Under the pieces are notes generated by a model that worked only from the letters and a program-made list of their open reading frames with translations, was not told where the DNA came from and searched no databases. 38,210 nt of DNA from a virus, in IMG/VR virus record IMGVR_UViG_3300049629_000143, positions 1 through 38,210 of that record. One strand, 5' to 3'. Shown piece after piece: positions 16,961 to 23,796 of the stretch (position 1 is the first letter of the stretch; each line of letters opens with the position of its first letter). The translations under genes were made by a program, and so were the position numbers.

Positions 16961-18909
16961 TATATCCAAGAAGGACGCCACATCCTCGGTGGAGCGTGAA
17001 GTGGGCGGAGTTGAGGCATGTGTAGTTCAGCAAACCAATGTGCCATTACCAAGTCGGTTCCGTTTTTTTTGTCTCTGGTCCAAGAGCACATCTCATCTAT
17101 GAACGCCATGGTTTTCCAGTTGCCACGCATGGTTGGTACCCGTACCTGTCCTGATCTCCATAGGGGTGGAAGCAAAGCTTCAACACCTAGGTTCTCGTCA
17201 AACTTGTTACGGGCTGTCGTGTGCGGAACAACGTTGATTCCATGCAATGCCTGCCATTTGCGAACGAAGTCGTGCGCCAAAAGGAATCTCTGTGCTGCGT
17301 TGATTTCTACGATCCAATGCGATATCGGGTAACCGTAAGCCATTGAACGGTTCTGCCATTCCTCCATGATTCCACCGAACTCACGGGTTTGTGTGTTGTA
17401 TCCAAGTAGATCTTCTGCCGTTAGCTTTACTCGCTCTACGTCAATCAGGTATCTGAGATTGGTTGACGGCTGGTAGAGCCACCATTGCAAAGCCCAGAAC
17501 ATTGTGGGTGACGGGTCAACTGATGCAATAGAAATAACTGGTGGGACCAAACCCTCGGGAACATATCCTGCTTGTCGGTCGTTGTCGATGCAACCTGGAT
17601 ACAGTACGCCATCTGGACCCAGACCACCAGTCGCCCACGTGCGATTGATTAGGTAATGATCTTCTGCCATATCTTTTTGTTGATACACAACTTCAAACTT
17701 TGATGGCGAACTATGTCGGATGTAGGAAAGATCTTTCCATGAAAGACGGAACGGTTCCAGTAACGGACCATTGGGCCATGCAGGTGCGTCTTGTCTGCGA
17801 GACTTGGGACCGTCATCTAGTTCTTCGTAGTAAGCCTTGTAAATCAGATGATGATACTTGTAGGTTTTAACTGGTTCTACTTCTTCAGATACATCGGTAA
17901 CATCAGCGCCGTCATAGTCGTCTGCGTCGTAAGCAACTTTGGCAAGACAATGCGCATATAGATCTAGAGGTCCAAGGCGCTGACCGATAACGGCGAGCAT
18001 GCCACCTGGATCAACACGGGCTTCAGCCATTGAGTCCCAGCGTTCAATTAGTTTGTCGCGAGCAACAGACTCCTTGGCGTTCTCTGGTGATGCCACGTCG
18101 TCAAACAAACAAAGGTCGGCTCGATGTCCGATGAACTCTGATTCGATACCGTATGCGCTTACCGTTGGCTCTTTGTTGTCCAAGCCACCAGTTCCTTGTT
18201 GTTCTACCACGAATTCTTCTGCACGCCACAGAGCACCAACATGGTTGGGTCTGAAACGCCCGTAGTCTAAAGACAGGCAGCCTTCTGCGTTGATAGCCAA
18301 TCCTTTGGCAACCATCTCTGGGTCTGGGATAAGCGGGGATGTGCGCTCCAAGGTTTCACGGATACGGCGTGAATACATCTTTGCAAGCGTTTGAGAGATG
18401 GATCCGATCATCACACGGATTGCTCGGTTGCGTACGATACACCAAACAGCTACGTCGTGGAACAGGGTTGATTTACCCACACCTGGTGGGCAGTTAAGAA
18501 CCATGAACTGTTTCTCTGGATGTTCAAGCATTGCAACAATCTTGTATGCAGCATCTACCTGCCACGGTGACGGGACACGACCGAGATAGACGGTACGGAA
18601 ATAATCAAAGTCTTCCAATCCACGTTGGGCTCTTTCGGATAGTCTGCCAGCTGGAATGACGGGTGGCATGTTGACCATCTCTAGTCTGTCCTTTTCAACA
18701 GATCCTCTGCCACCACCTGGCTTAGCTAACTTGACTTGCTCCAACTCAAGTTTGGCTTCTGTTTCTTTTGCTTTGGATCGCCACTTGACAGCCGTGTTGT
18801 AACAAACACCAGAGATACGTGCAGCTTCTTTTGTGGATACGCCAGATTGTAGGGCTTGCCAGAATAGGGCTCGGTCTTCAGCCGAGATCGCCCTTCTACC
18901 TTGGGACAT
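16960..18909 (-). CDS. terL: Terminase large subunit with N-terminal HTH domain (649 aa)
   Basis: The ATPase-nuclease that cuts and pumps DNA into the head. Residues 13-46 (F-W-Q-A-L-Q-S-G-V-S-T-K-E-A-A-R-I-S-G-V then N-T-A-V-K-W-R-S-K) form a helix-turn-helix of the kind usually found in the small terminase. Walker A is CPPGVGKST (140-148) and Walker B is LCLFDD (266-271). The RNase H-like nuclease starts at I-A-S-V-D-P-S (D465), with a plausible second acidic residue at V-E-I-N (near 538) and a third near G-T-D-L-V-M-A-H. No separate small terminase gene is recognisable nearby, so the HTH may replace it. ATG 18909 overlaps the upstream stop (TAATG). Confidence 0.92.
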   Translation of the reverse strand: MSQGRRAISAEDRALFWQALQSGVSTKEAARISGVCYNTAVKWRSKAKETEAKLELEQVKLAKPGGGRGSVEKDRLEMVNMPPVIPAGRLSERAQRGLEDFDYFRTVYLGRVPSPWQVDAAYKIVAMLEHPEKQFMVLNCPPGVGKSTLFHDVAVWCIVRNRAIRVMIGSISQTLAKMYSRRIRETLERTSPLIPDPEMVAKGLAINAEGCLSLDYGRFRPNHVGALWRAEEFVVEQQGTGGLDNKEPTVSAYGIESEFIGHRADLCLFDDVASPENAKESVARDKLIERWDSMAEARVDPGGMLAVIGQRLGPLDLYAHCLAKVAYDADDYDGADVTDVSEEVEPVKTYKYHHLIYKAYYEELDDGPKSRRQDAPAWPNGPLLEPFRLSWKDLSYIRHSSPSKFEVVYQQKDMAEDHYLINRTWATGGLGPDGVLYPGCIDNDRQAGYVPEGLVPPVISIASVDPSPTMFWALQWWLYQPSTNLRYLIDVERVKLTAEDLLGYNTQTREFGGIMEEWQNRSMAYGYPISHWIVEINAAQRFLLAHDFVRKWQALHGINVVPHTTARNKFDENLGVEALLPPLWRSGQVRVPTMRGNWKTMAFIDEMCSWTRDKKNGTDLVMAHWFAELHMPQLRPLHAPPRMWRPSWI

Positions 18910-19295
18910 TAATCTATTTCTGTGGCTCGACTCCCACCACTAGGACCAAAGTTACGTTTTTTGGGTTTCTTGGGTTTGTTTGGCACAACAGGTTTGGCTG
19001 GAGTGGCTTCAGGATATCTGTCTACAGGTTTTCGTGGAAGTCGACCTGGGGGTAACGCATCAGGATATCTGTCCGCGGGTTTCGGCGTTTTTGGACTAGG
19101 GTATCGAGTTGACTCCCCAGGCTGCTCATTAATAAAACTTGTGTCTGGGCGACCAGAACCATAGCTGCCAGGAACTACTCCGCCACCCATGATGCTTGCA
19201 GCGCCACCGCCGCCTTCAACCTGTGAATCATTTATTGACTGTTTAAAGTCAGCTAATGAACCCATGTAATTAATTTTGCGTCGACGTGTAGCCAT
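18909..19295 (-). CDS. Proline/lysine-rich small protein with GSLADFKQS motif (128 aa)
   Basis: A 128-residue protein. After a basic start it has K-I-N-Y-M-G-S-L-A-D-F-K-Q-S, matching the N-terminus of its upstream neighbour (N-K-N-F-Y-G-S-L-A-E-Y-K-E-S). The rest is Gly- then Pro/Lys-rich, with a degenerate repeat R-Y-P-[DE]-A-x-P-x-[GK] occurring at least three times. It looks disordered. Placed between its paralogue-like neighbour and terminase, with fused stop/start codons on both sides. The function is unknown. A packaging accessory role is possible from position only. Confidence 0.72.
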   Translation of the reverse strand: MATRRRKINYMGSLADFKQSINDSQVEGGGGAASIMGGGVVPGSYGSGRPDTSFINEQPGESTRYPSPKTPKPADRYPDALPPGRLPRKPVDRYPEATPAKPVVPNKPKKPKKRNFGPSGGSRATEID

Positions 19296-19588
19296 TACTT
19301 CTTTTTCTTTTTACCAGTCACCTTTACTGATTCAGGTTTGGTCAAAGCATTGCGCTGCTCATACAAGAACTTGGCGTTTTCTGCAAGACGCTTCTCTACT
19401 TGTGGTTCAAAGGATGCTGTGTACGGACTGAACGTTGCACGCCTGTTCATAGCTTCCACTTGTTCTTCCATCACGTACTTGATTCCTTCCACGGTCTTGC
19501 GTCGAGCGTCAGCATCAAGGGCTTCAGTTTCGCTTTCCTTGTATTCAGCAAGAGAGCCATAAAAATTTTTATTTTTTGGTTTCATCAT
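19295..19588 (-). CDS. Small charged protein with GSLAEYKES motif (97 aa)
   Basis: A 97-residue helical, charged protein ending in K-K-K-K-K. I start it at ATG 19588 (or the adjacent ATG 19585). A GTG 14 codons further upstream is in frame but encodes residues unlike the rest and has no SD. The opening N-F-Y-G-S-L-A-E-Y-K-E-S recurs in the next gene. Helices such as I-K-Y-V-M-E-E-Q-V-E-A-M-N-R fill the middle. It is the first gene of the packaging cluster. It could be a small-terminase analogue by position, but no HTH is visible, so I leave it as unknown. Confidence 0.65.
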   Translation of the reverse strand: MMKPKNKNFYGSLAEYKESETEALDADARRKTVEGIKYVMEEQVEAMNRRATFSPYTASFEPQVEKRLAENAKFLYEQRNALTKPESVKVTGKKKKK

Positions 19589-19702
19589 GTTGTCAAGTGT
19601 ACACCATGGTGCTAGAGTGGCAGCACTCACAACCAGCTAAACGCACGGGCCGTACTCTATTCGCACAGAGCGGGGCATTGAACACCAGGTAACTGGGGTA
19701 GA

Positions 19703-19720
19703 TCTCCTATGACTAGGAGA
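19703..19720 (-). other. Stem-loop in the packaging-operon leader
   Basis: TCTCCTA-GTCA-TAGGAGA, a perfect 7-bp stem with a 4-base loop. It starts about 9 bases after the transcription start predicted from the -10-like TATATC at 19741-19736. Confidence 0.45.
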
Positions 19721-19735
19721 AGCGACGTGATGAAC

Positions 19736-19764
19736 GATATATCATCAACTAAGGTGTCGGCTAA
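19736..19764 (-). promoter_or_regulatory. Possible promoter for the packaging operon
   Basis: TTAGCC (19764-19759), 17 bp, then TATATC (19741-19736), preceded by TGA as in an extended -10. The -35 is weak (three of six consensus bases). Support comes mainly from spacing, the extended -10 and the location upstream of the terminase cluster. Confidence 0.33.
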
Positions 19765-19953
19765 ATACTTGGCTACGGCGACCTGCTCCATAAAGGATGC
19801 GAACCGTGGGGGGAGCTGACAAGTCCAAGTTGATTCGTAACAGTTAACCAGCGTATGTGTACGGTACGCACACAAACTAGCGCCGTTAACCACAGAAAAT
19901 GTAACAAATCCACACATATACAGGACGGGTATTACCCCCCCTGGGGGGTGGGG

Positions 19954-19997
19954 TAGGCTCGGCAGACCCCTAGTTGCCTAGAGACCTACCGAGCCTA
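19954..19997 (-). terminator. 20-bp strand-specific hairpin with GCAA tetraloop
   Basis: In the minus-strand RNA a 20-base arm beginning TAGGCTCGG pairs fully with its partner around a GCAA (GNRA) tetraloop. Four of the pairs are G-U, which would be A-C mismatches in plus-strand RNA, so the fold belongs to the minus transcript. It begins four bases after the stop of the 81-aa gene. No U tract follows, so it may act as a terminator, a 3'-end protector or a protein-binding site. Confidence 0.6.
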
Positions 19998-20001
19998 GAG
20001 C

Positions 20002-20247
20002 CTATTTCTTATCGGCTAGAGCGTAGAGCCCATAACCATTAGTCTCTACAGTCTTAGCGACTGACTTTACCTTAACGCCTAGAGCCACTAGTGATTCTTG
20101 GCCTTTCCAATTCATTACTCGGACAATCTCGCCTTTCTTGATTGTGCCCTGTCCGTCCCAGACTTTAATCCCGTAAACGGCTGTCTTATCTTTTTTAGAG
20201 CCTGAGACTATGCCCCAAGACCCTAATTTATATTGGTTAGTAGTAAT
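20002..20247 (-). CDS. 81-aa protein with apparent ATT start codon
   Basis: The frame is open from a TAA upstream of 20266 to TAG at 20002. It encodes, from ATT 20247, (I/M)-T-T-N-Q-Y-K-L-G-S-W-G-I-V-S-G-S-K-K-D-K and so on, with G-I-K-V-W-D-G-Q-G-T-I-K-K-G-E-I-V and a C-terminal G-Y-G-L-Y-A-L-A-D-K-K. No ATG, GTG or TTG occurs in frame before codon 42. AAGGGAG lies six bases before the ATT, and the same leader-plus-SD arrangement precedes the 57-aa gene at 23970. ATT is a rare but real initiator in bacteria (infC uses it). The strand-turn pattern suggests a small beta-barrel. Function unknown. Confidence 0.65.
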   Translation of the reverse strand: MTTNQYKLGSWGIVSGSKKDKTAVYGIKVWDGQGTIKKGEIVRVMNWKGQESLVALGVKVKSVAKTVETNGYGLYALADKK

Positions 20248-20265
20248 GACTATCTCCCTTGTTAA

Positions 20266-20287
20266 GTGTTGGCGTGATTACCAACAC
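20266..20287 (-). other. Stem-loop at predicted 5' end, leader A
   Basis: GTGTTGG-TAATCACG-CCAACAC, a 7-bp perfect stem with 8-base loop. It begins at 20287, against a predicted transcription start at about 20286. The SD AAGGGAG of the 81-aa gene follows five bases after the stem. Confidence 0.6.
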
Positions 20288-20292
20288 AATCC

Positions 20293-20321
20293 ACGCTATC
20301 ACCATTTCAGCCGTCTTGCAA
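20293..20321 (-). promoter_or_regulatory. Promoter A (for the 81-aa gene)
   Basis: -35 TTGCAA (20321-20316), 17-bp spacer, extended -10 TGA-TAGCGT (-10 at 20298-20293). The same layout occurs at 24055-24027 in a homologous leader, and the -35 is identical to that of the early promoter at 30490. TAnnnT -10 boxes are usual in actinobacterial promoters. Confidence 0.55.
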
Positions 20322-20337
20322 ATCGGCTGCAATTTCG
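20309..20337 (-). repeat. Duplicated leader element, copy A
   Basis: The minus strand reads CGAAATTGC, two bases, CCGATTTGC, two bases, GACGGCT. It matches 24072-24044 in 25 of 31 aligned columns. Copy A also contains a local hairpin, CAGCCG/CGGCTG, nested in TCACC/GGTGA. The element overlaps the -35 of promoter A, and further matching bases continue through the -10. Confidence 0.7.
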
Positions 20338-20381
20338 GTGATTAGTAGTAGCACCCCACCCCTACTCCCTGCCGTATGCCG

Positions 20382-20402
20382 TAGGTCTTTACGCTAGACC
20401 TA
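20382..20402 (-). other. Small stem-loop upstream of promoter A
   Basis: TAGGTCT-AGCGTAA-AGACCTA, a perfect 7-bp stem, further flanked by CCG/CGG. It lies between the TGGTAG repeats and promoter A, in a 235-base gap without a gene. Confidence 0.4.
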
Positions 20403-20409
20403 GACGGTG

Positions 20410-20422
20410 TTGGTAGTGGTAG
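20410..20422 (+). repeat. TGGTAG direct repeats upstream of promoter A
   Basis: TTGGTAG then TGGTAG in tandem, followed by CAGTAGG, about 90-100 bp upstream of the -35 of promoter A. The same hexamer occurs three times at a similar distance from promoter B, so these may be sites for one upstream-binding protein. Confidence 0.45.
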
Positions 20423-20433
20423 CAGTAGGGTAT

Positions 20434-20474
20434 AGCCCCTTAAGGACACAAGGGATTAAAGTCCCTAAGGGGCT
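20434..20474 (-). terminator. 14-bp stem-loop after the accessory operon
   Basis: AGCCCCTTAGGGAC pairs with GTCCTTAAGGGGCT across a 13-base loop, with one G-U pair that is valid only in minus-strand RNA. It follows the 65-aa gene and the 20-codon ORF and precedes promoter A, where the accessory transcript would be expected to end. There is no U tract directly after it. Confidence 0.5.
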
Positions 20475-20482
20475 TAATAACC

Positions 20483-20545
20483 CTAACGGTTACTGATTAG
20501 TAACCAAGCAATAATAAACACAATTAGGGTTAATAACCTATCCAC
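20483..20545 (-). CDS. Possible 20-residue membrane peptide
   Basis: From GTG 20545 to TAG 20483 the frame encodes MDRLLTLIVFIIAWLLISNR: one acidic-basic pair, 15 strongly hydrophobic residues, then a basic end. That is a minimal single-span membrane peptide. A GAGG lies about 9 bases upstream, overlapping the end of the 65-aa gene. Very short frames arise by chance, so I rate it moderately. Its composition, and a second TM protein in the same operon, make it worth recording. Confidence 0.4.
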   Translation of the reverse strand: MDRLLTLIVFIIAWLLISNR

Positions 20546-20558
20546 TATGTCATATACC

Positions 20559-20756
20559 TCACTCTCCTTCCTTTTCGTTTAAGTCCATTGACTGACTAAG
20601 CGCACTATACAGACTGTAATCACCTAACTCCATATCGTTTAGGTAATCACTAGCCATATAGGTATTAAAGTGTCCGTGTTCTATGTCTTTGATAATGCTA
20701 AGACACATAATCTGTAGGCTTTGCGCTGTGTGCTTGAGTGAACTGTAATCAGTCAT
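20559..20756 (-). CDS. Hypothetical acidic protein (65 aa)
   Basis: A 65-residue protein, MTDYSSLKHTAQSLQIMCLS..., with a helical N-terminal half and an acidic end E-K-E-G-E. I start it at ATG 20756, which overlaps the last eight bases of the 245-aa gene. Upstream in-frame ATGs would lie deeper in that gene and lack an SD. It is the last sizeable gene of the MoxR/VWA operon. Family not recognised. Confidence 0.65.
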   Translation of the reverse strand: MTDYSSLKHTAQSLQIMCLSIIKDIEHGHFNTYMASDYLNDMELGDYSLYSALSQSMDLNEKEGE

Positions 20757-21486
20757 CATCACTAGACCCATCGCCGAAGTCTCCTTCTAGGTTTGGTGGT
20801 CTCTCGTCGTTAAGGACTTGCTTAGCGATACTTTTCTTAAGCATATCGAGAATATGCTCATACATAATTGGGCTTTGCGCTTTAAGCATATTGGGCAGAC
20901 TCAAGTGTGTGTAAGTGTTCTTAAGGAACTCAAAGTCCCACTTGTTATCAAACTCGTCTGGCTCTGGTGCTATCTCCTCGTTGGTGTCCCAAGACTTGGT
21001 GATAGTGTCGCCACTTGCCAAGACCTTTTGGAATATAAGGATATTGCCCAACGCCATAGCCTGAACCAACTCGCCTTTACGCTTAGCCCTAGCAAGTAAG
21101 CCTTGTGGCTCTTTCCATTGGCTAAGCACCAACGCAGTCTCTAGGTCGCCCAAGAACTGACGGATTTTACTGACTGGCACACTATCTGCTATCAGTTCCA
21201 CCCTTCCTGCCTGTGTTGCTTCTTCGTTTTCTTCTTTGCTGAACCCATTACTGATTAACCTGCCTGCACCTTCTGCTAGTGCTTGCTTTGCTTCGTCGGG
21301 TTCTACGGCTTTGATTGAATACACCTGAGTCCCAACGAGTGGATTGTCTTGTTCCATAGCAGTTATCAGGTTCTTAAATATCGCCAAGCCTTCAGATTGT
21401 GCGTCTGTTGGTTCGGCAATACGCTTGCTTTCAATGGCGATTATGTTTTCTAGTTCTGCCATTAACTCATTGTCTTGATTTTCCAT
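20749..21486 (-). CDS. Accessory-operon protein with acidic tail (245 aa)
   Basis: A 245-residue protein starting at ATG 21486 with SD AAAGGGAT. It is largely helical. The first 30 residues are acidic (M-E-N-Q-D-N-E-L-M-A-E-L-E-N-I-I), a middle section has L-A-R-A-K-R-K-G-E-L-V-Q-A-M-A-L-G-N, and the last 20 residues are very acidic (E-G-D-F-G-D-G-S-S-D-D-D). It follows the VWA gene by four bases, so it is probably co-expressed with it. I recognise no family. In MoxR-VWA gene pairs a third protein is often the substrate or adaptor, and this protein is a candidate by position only. Confidence 0.7.
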   Translation of the reverse strand: MENQDNELMAELENIIAIESKRIAEPTDAQSEGLAIFKNLITAMEQDNPLVGTQVYSIKAVEPDEAKQALAEGAGRLISNGFSKEENEEATQAGRVELIADSVPVSKIRQFLGDLETALVLSQWKEPQGLLARAKRKGELVQAMALGNILIFQKVLASGDTITKSWDTNEEIAPEPDEFDNKWDFEFLKNTYTHLSLPNMLKAQSPIMYEHILDMLKKSIAKQVLNDERPPNLEGDFGDGSSDDD

Positions 21487-21490
21487 TGTT

Positions 21491-22822
21491 CTATCCCTTT
21501 CCTTGTAGTTTTTTAAGTGTTTTTATTGCTGAGTAAGCATTACGGCAAACAATAACGCCATAACGCTGTTTTATTCTGTTTGTTTCTTCTCTTAGAGACA
21601 AGCCACCACTATCGTTTAGGCCTGTAACCATCTCGTCGCTAATCCAAATGACTGGCTGACGAGAACTCTCTCTAAGAACCTTAATGCCATACATCAACGC
21701 TGGTGCGTCGCAACCGTTACCACCGTGAAAGTCTGGCAACTTGCGTATCCTGCGACCCTTACGGGCAACGACATAAGCATTGGGGTTATCGTGGCTTGGT
21801 CTAGAGTCTGACGAGTAGCAAAGCACCGTAGCACCTGCCGAGACTTTAATCATCTCGTCGATATCGCCCTCGCATAACGACATAGAACCCGAACAGTCAA
21901 TAACAACAACTGCCCCTAACGCTCTAGTCTTGCGAGTAAATATCCGTTCCTCAGGGTCAGAGAACAAGCGACCGATATTCTTAATCGCTCTGCCTGTATC
22001 TGTATACATAACTTTCCTACCGAGTTTGCCTGTATGAGTTAATGGCAACTCAGGCTTAGAGACATACAACGGATACCACCTATCTGAACCGTCTGTATAT
22101 TCCTTGCCTTTGCCATACTCGTAAGACTCACCTGCTTGCTTCTCTTGTTTCTCTTGGTCTTTAATGTGCTTCTCGCCCAACATTGAGAGTCTGTCAATCT
22201 CTCTAGCCAAGTCCCGATAAGAACTTCTAGCACGGCGACGGCGAAAGTCAGTTGGCGAGTTAATATCTTTAACTTGTCGCCAACGCCAACTGCCTGTGCC
22301 GTAGATACTTTTCAGGTGATTGTTAAAATTAACCAACAAGTCCCGAACTTCCTCGTTGCCTATCTCAAGCACTAAGTTGTCAAACGCTTTCGTATTTGAG
22401 TAACTTATGGCTTTACCAAACAACTCGCTATTGGGGCTTGGCTCGCTAAGCATTGTTGCCAACACATCTGTAGACATAGTGTCTATAGTTGGGTCGTCAT
22501 TAAATGCTTCCTTGTATGCGTTGATAGCAAATATCTGCTCGGCGTATTTAACGCTGCTTGGCTTTACTTTCCAACGCTTTGCAAGTTGCTTGCTGTTAGG
22601 TAACTGAAACCTGCTAAGCGTCAAAGCAAAACGCCTAAGGCGACGGCTTGTTAGACCGTCGCCCGTAGGGGCTTGATAACTATGAGGCTTCCTAGGTGTT
22701 CCGAAACTAACGCTCACCCCGTCAAAGTCCAATGGCGTGCCACCTGACTCGTAACGGTTATGGTCTAACTCTGGTCGTTGCCCCAATGCTTCAGGGGCTA
22801 CGGTGTTGTGCTTAGTTGTCAT
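21491..22822 (-). CDS. VWA-domain protein, CobT/ViaA-like partner of MoxR (443 aa)
   Basis: A 443-residue protein with a C-terminal von Willebrand A domain from about residue 300. The metal-ion-dependent adhesion site is complete at its first motif (V-V-I-D-C-S-G-S-M-S, D309-x-S311-x-S313), with G-G-N-G-C-D-A-P-A at 367-375 and W-I-S-D-E (D396) later. The N-terminal 290 residues are helical and charged, including Q-L-A-K-R-W-K-V-K-P-S-S-V-K-Y, which could be a helix-turn-helix. Start ATG 22822 overlaps the TM gene stop (ATGA). VWA proteins of this layout work with MoxR AAA+ ATPases (RavA-ViaA, CobS-CobT, NorQ-NorD), and the ATPase is encoded two genes upstream. Confidence 0.85.
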   Translation of the reverse strand: MTTKHNTVAPEALGQRPELDHNRYESGGTPLDFDGVSVSFGTPRKPHSYQAPTGDGLTSRRLRRFALTLSRFQLPNSKQLAKRWKVKPSSVKYAEQIFAINAYKEAFNDDPTIDTMSTDVLATMLSEPSPNSELFGKAISYSNTKAFDNLVLEIGNEEVRDLLVNFNNHLKSIYGTGSWRWRQVKDINSPTDFRRRRARSSYRDLAREIDRLSMLGEKHIKDQEKQEKQAGESYEYGKGKEYTDGSDRWYPLYVSKPELPLTHTGKLGRKVMYTDTGRAIKNIGRLFSDPEERIFTRKTRALGAVVVIDCSGSMSLCEGDIDEMIKVSAGATVLCYSSDSRPSHDNPNAYVVARKGRRIRKLPDFHGGNGCDAPALMYGIKVLRESSRQPVIWISDEMVTGLNDSGGLSLREETNRIKQRYGVIVCRNAYSAIKTLKKLQGKG

Positions 22823-23010
22823 TGTATTCTCCCTTTGTAAGTTGGGTGATTACGCATTGACTTGCGCTTGGCCCAATAATGGTTTTCTCGTTCTCTCTCT
22901 CGTTCATCAAGAGTGTGTATAAACGCACCAACTTGATAGCCGATAAAGAGGCAAACCATAACAATAACTATGAGATGGTCTATCCACAAAGTTATTTTGT
23001 CGCCTTCCAT
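22819..23010 (-). CDS. Single-TM protein between MoxR and VWA genes (63 aa)
   Basis: A 63-residue protein with one clear membrane span at about residues 10-31 (I-D-H-L-I-V-I-V-M-V-C-L-F-I-G-Y-Q-V-G-A-F-I). A charged helix (L-D-E-R-E-R-E-R-E-N) and a basic tail follow. It overlaps the MoxR stop (TAATG) and the VWA start (ATGA), so the three proteins are likely made in fixed ratio. The asymmetric charge suggests the C-terminus is cytoplasmic. It could anchor the ATPase-VWA complex at the membrane; that is inference. Confidence 0.78.
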   Translation of the reverse strand: MEGDKITLWIDHLIVIVMVCLFIGYQVGAFIHTLDERERERENHYWAKRKSMRNHPTYKGRIQ

Positions 23011-23756
23011 TATTGTGCCTCTACTTTCTGAAGGCTAATGCTGTCAATGATTTGCTCTGCTATACGGGGTAAGCAGACATCAACTGACTTGTGCAAGTCG
23101 TTAGTCTTTGCGTAGAGTTGGGCAAACTCCACGAAGTTTCTTAACGAGTAACGGTCTGACTGTGTGGTTCTTGATACCACAGAGAACGCCAAGTCTCTAA
23201 GGTATTCAGGCAGACTAGCAATAGCGTCAGGGTGTGGTTCAGTTATCTCTAACTGCACAACCAAACGGTCTTGGATAGCGCGCCCTAAGTCCTCAGGCTC
23301 ACCGTTCATAGTGGCTACAACGCTAAAGCCTTGTGCTGGCTTAATCGTTTCGCCTGTATCGGGGTTCTGCCAAGAGGAACTAGCGTGAGTGTCGATAAGA
23401 GACATAAGGCGACTCTCAATATCGCCATTGACTCTGTTAATTTCATCAACAACCAAGCGACCACCTGTTCGCCAAGCCTTAATAGCAACGCCCTCGTGGA
23501 ACATAAGTTCCTTAGAGCCATTAACCAATGTCGGCTTATACATACCGATTAAGTCTGCATCAGTCATTTCCTCTGTGCAAACTAACCGATAAGCGTTATC
23601 GGGGTTAGTGTGGTAATTCATAGCGAAGTATGTCTTACCTGTTCCTGGTGCGCCATAGAGCAATACTCGCCCTAAGTTATTCTCAAGAGCAAAACTTGCT
23701 CTCTCCCAAGGGCTATTAAAGCCTTGAGTTTGTGTTGCTTCCTGTCCTTCTAGCAT
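23010..23756 (-). CDS. MoxR-family AAA+ ATPase (248 aa)
   Basis: An ATP-driven remodelling protein. From ATG 23756 (SD AAAGGGAG six bases before it; a start 25 codons earlier lacks one) the motifs are Walker A GAPGTGKT at 35-42, the MoxR-typical T-D-A-D-L-I-G at 65-71, F-H-E-G at 86-89, Walker B L-V-V-D-E-I-N-R at 101-108, sensor 1 V-V-A-T-M-N at 146-151, and D-R-L (R164) as a likely arginine finger. Length is at the short end of the family, with a small C-terminal lid. Its VWA partner lies two genes downstream. Phage CobS-like proteins are known in cyanophages, but this sequence reads as a general MoxR, not a cobaltochelatase. Confidence 0.88.
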   Translation of the reverse strand: MLEGQEATQTQGFNSPWERASFALENNLGRVLLYGAPGTGKTYFAMNYHTNPDNAYRLVCTEEMTDADLIGMYKPTLVNGSKELMFHEGVAIKAWRTGGRLVVDEINRVNGDIESRLMSLIDTHASSSWQNPDTGETIKPAQGFSVVATMNGEPEDLGRAIQDRLVVQLEITEPHPDAIASLPEYLRDLAFSVVSRTTQSDRYSLRNFVEFAQLYAKTNDLHKSVDVCLPRIAEQIIDSISLQKVEAQ

Positions 23757-23796
23757 TTTATTCTCCCTTTTGTTTTGTTGTTGTTTATATTGCTTA

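Larger units (their letters stand above)
19589..19953 (-). other. Intergenic region upstream of the packaging genes
   Basis: About 365 bases without a convincing gene. It holds a weak promoter candidate (19736-19764), a 7-bp hairpin (19703-19720), and two GTTAAC palindromes. At its upstream edge is a G6/C6-type palindrome near 19935-19949. An 86-codon frame on the minus strand (19657-19917) and a 36-codon frame on the plus strand (19709-19819) both cross it, but neither has an SD or a family pattern. Several further small dyads (for example GATGA/TCATC at 19729-19746) suggest the leader RNA is structured. Confidence 0.5.

Noticed and set aside
19709-19819. 36-codon plus-strand ORF starting in the 7-bp hairpin
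   Set aside because: It would be the only plus-strand gene, has no SD (the AGGAGA is after the ATG), and resembles no family.
19657-19917. 86-codon minus-strand ORF before the packaging genes
   Set aside because: No SD, Cys-rich unlike its neighbours, and it crosses the predicted promoter and hairpins. The region fits a leader better. I cannot fully exclude a shorter gene from the internal ATG.
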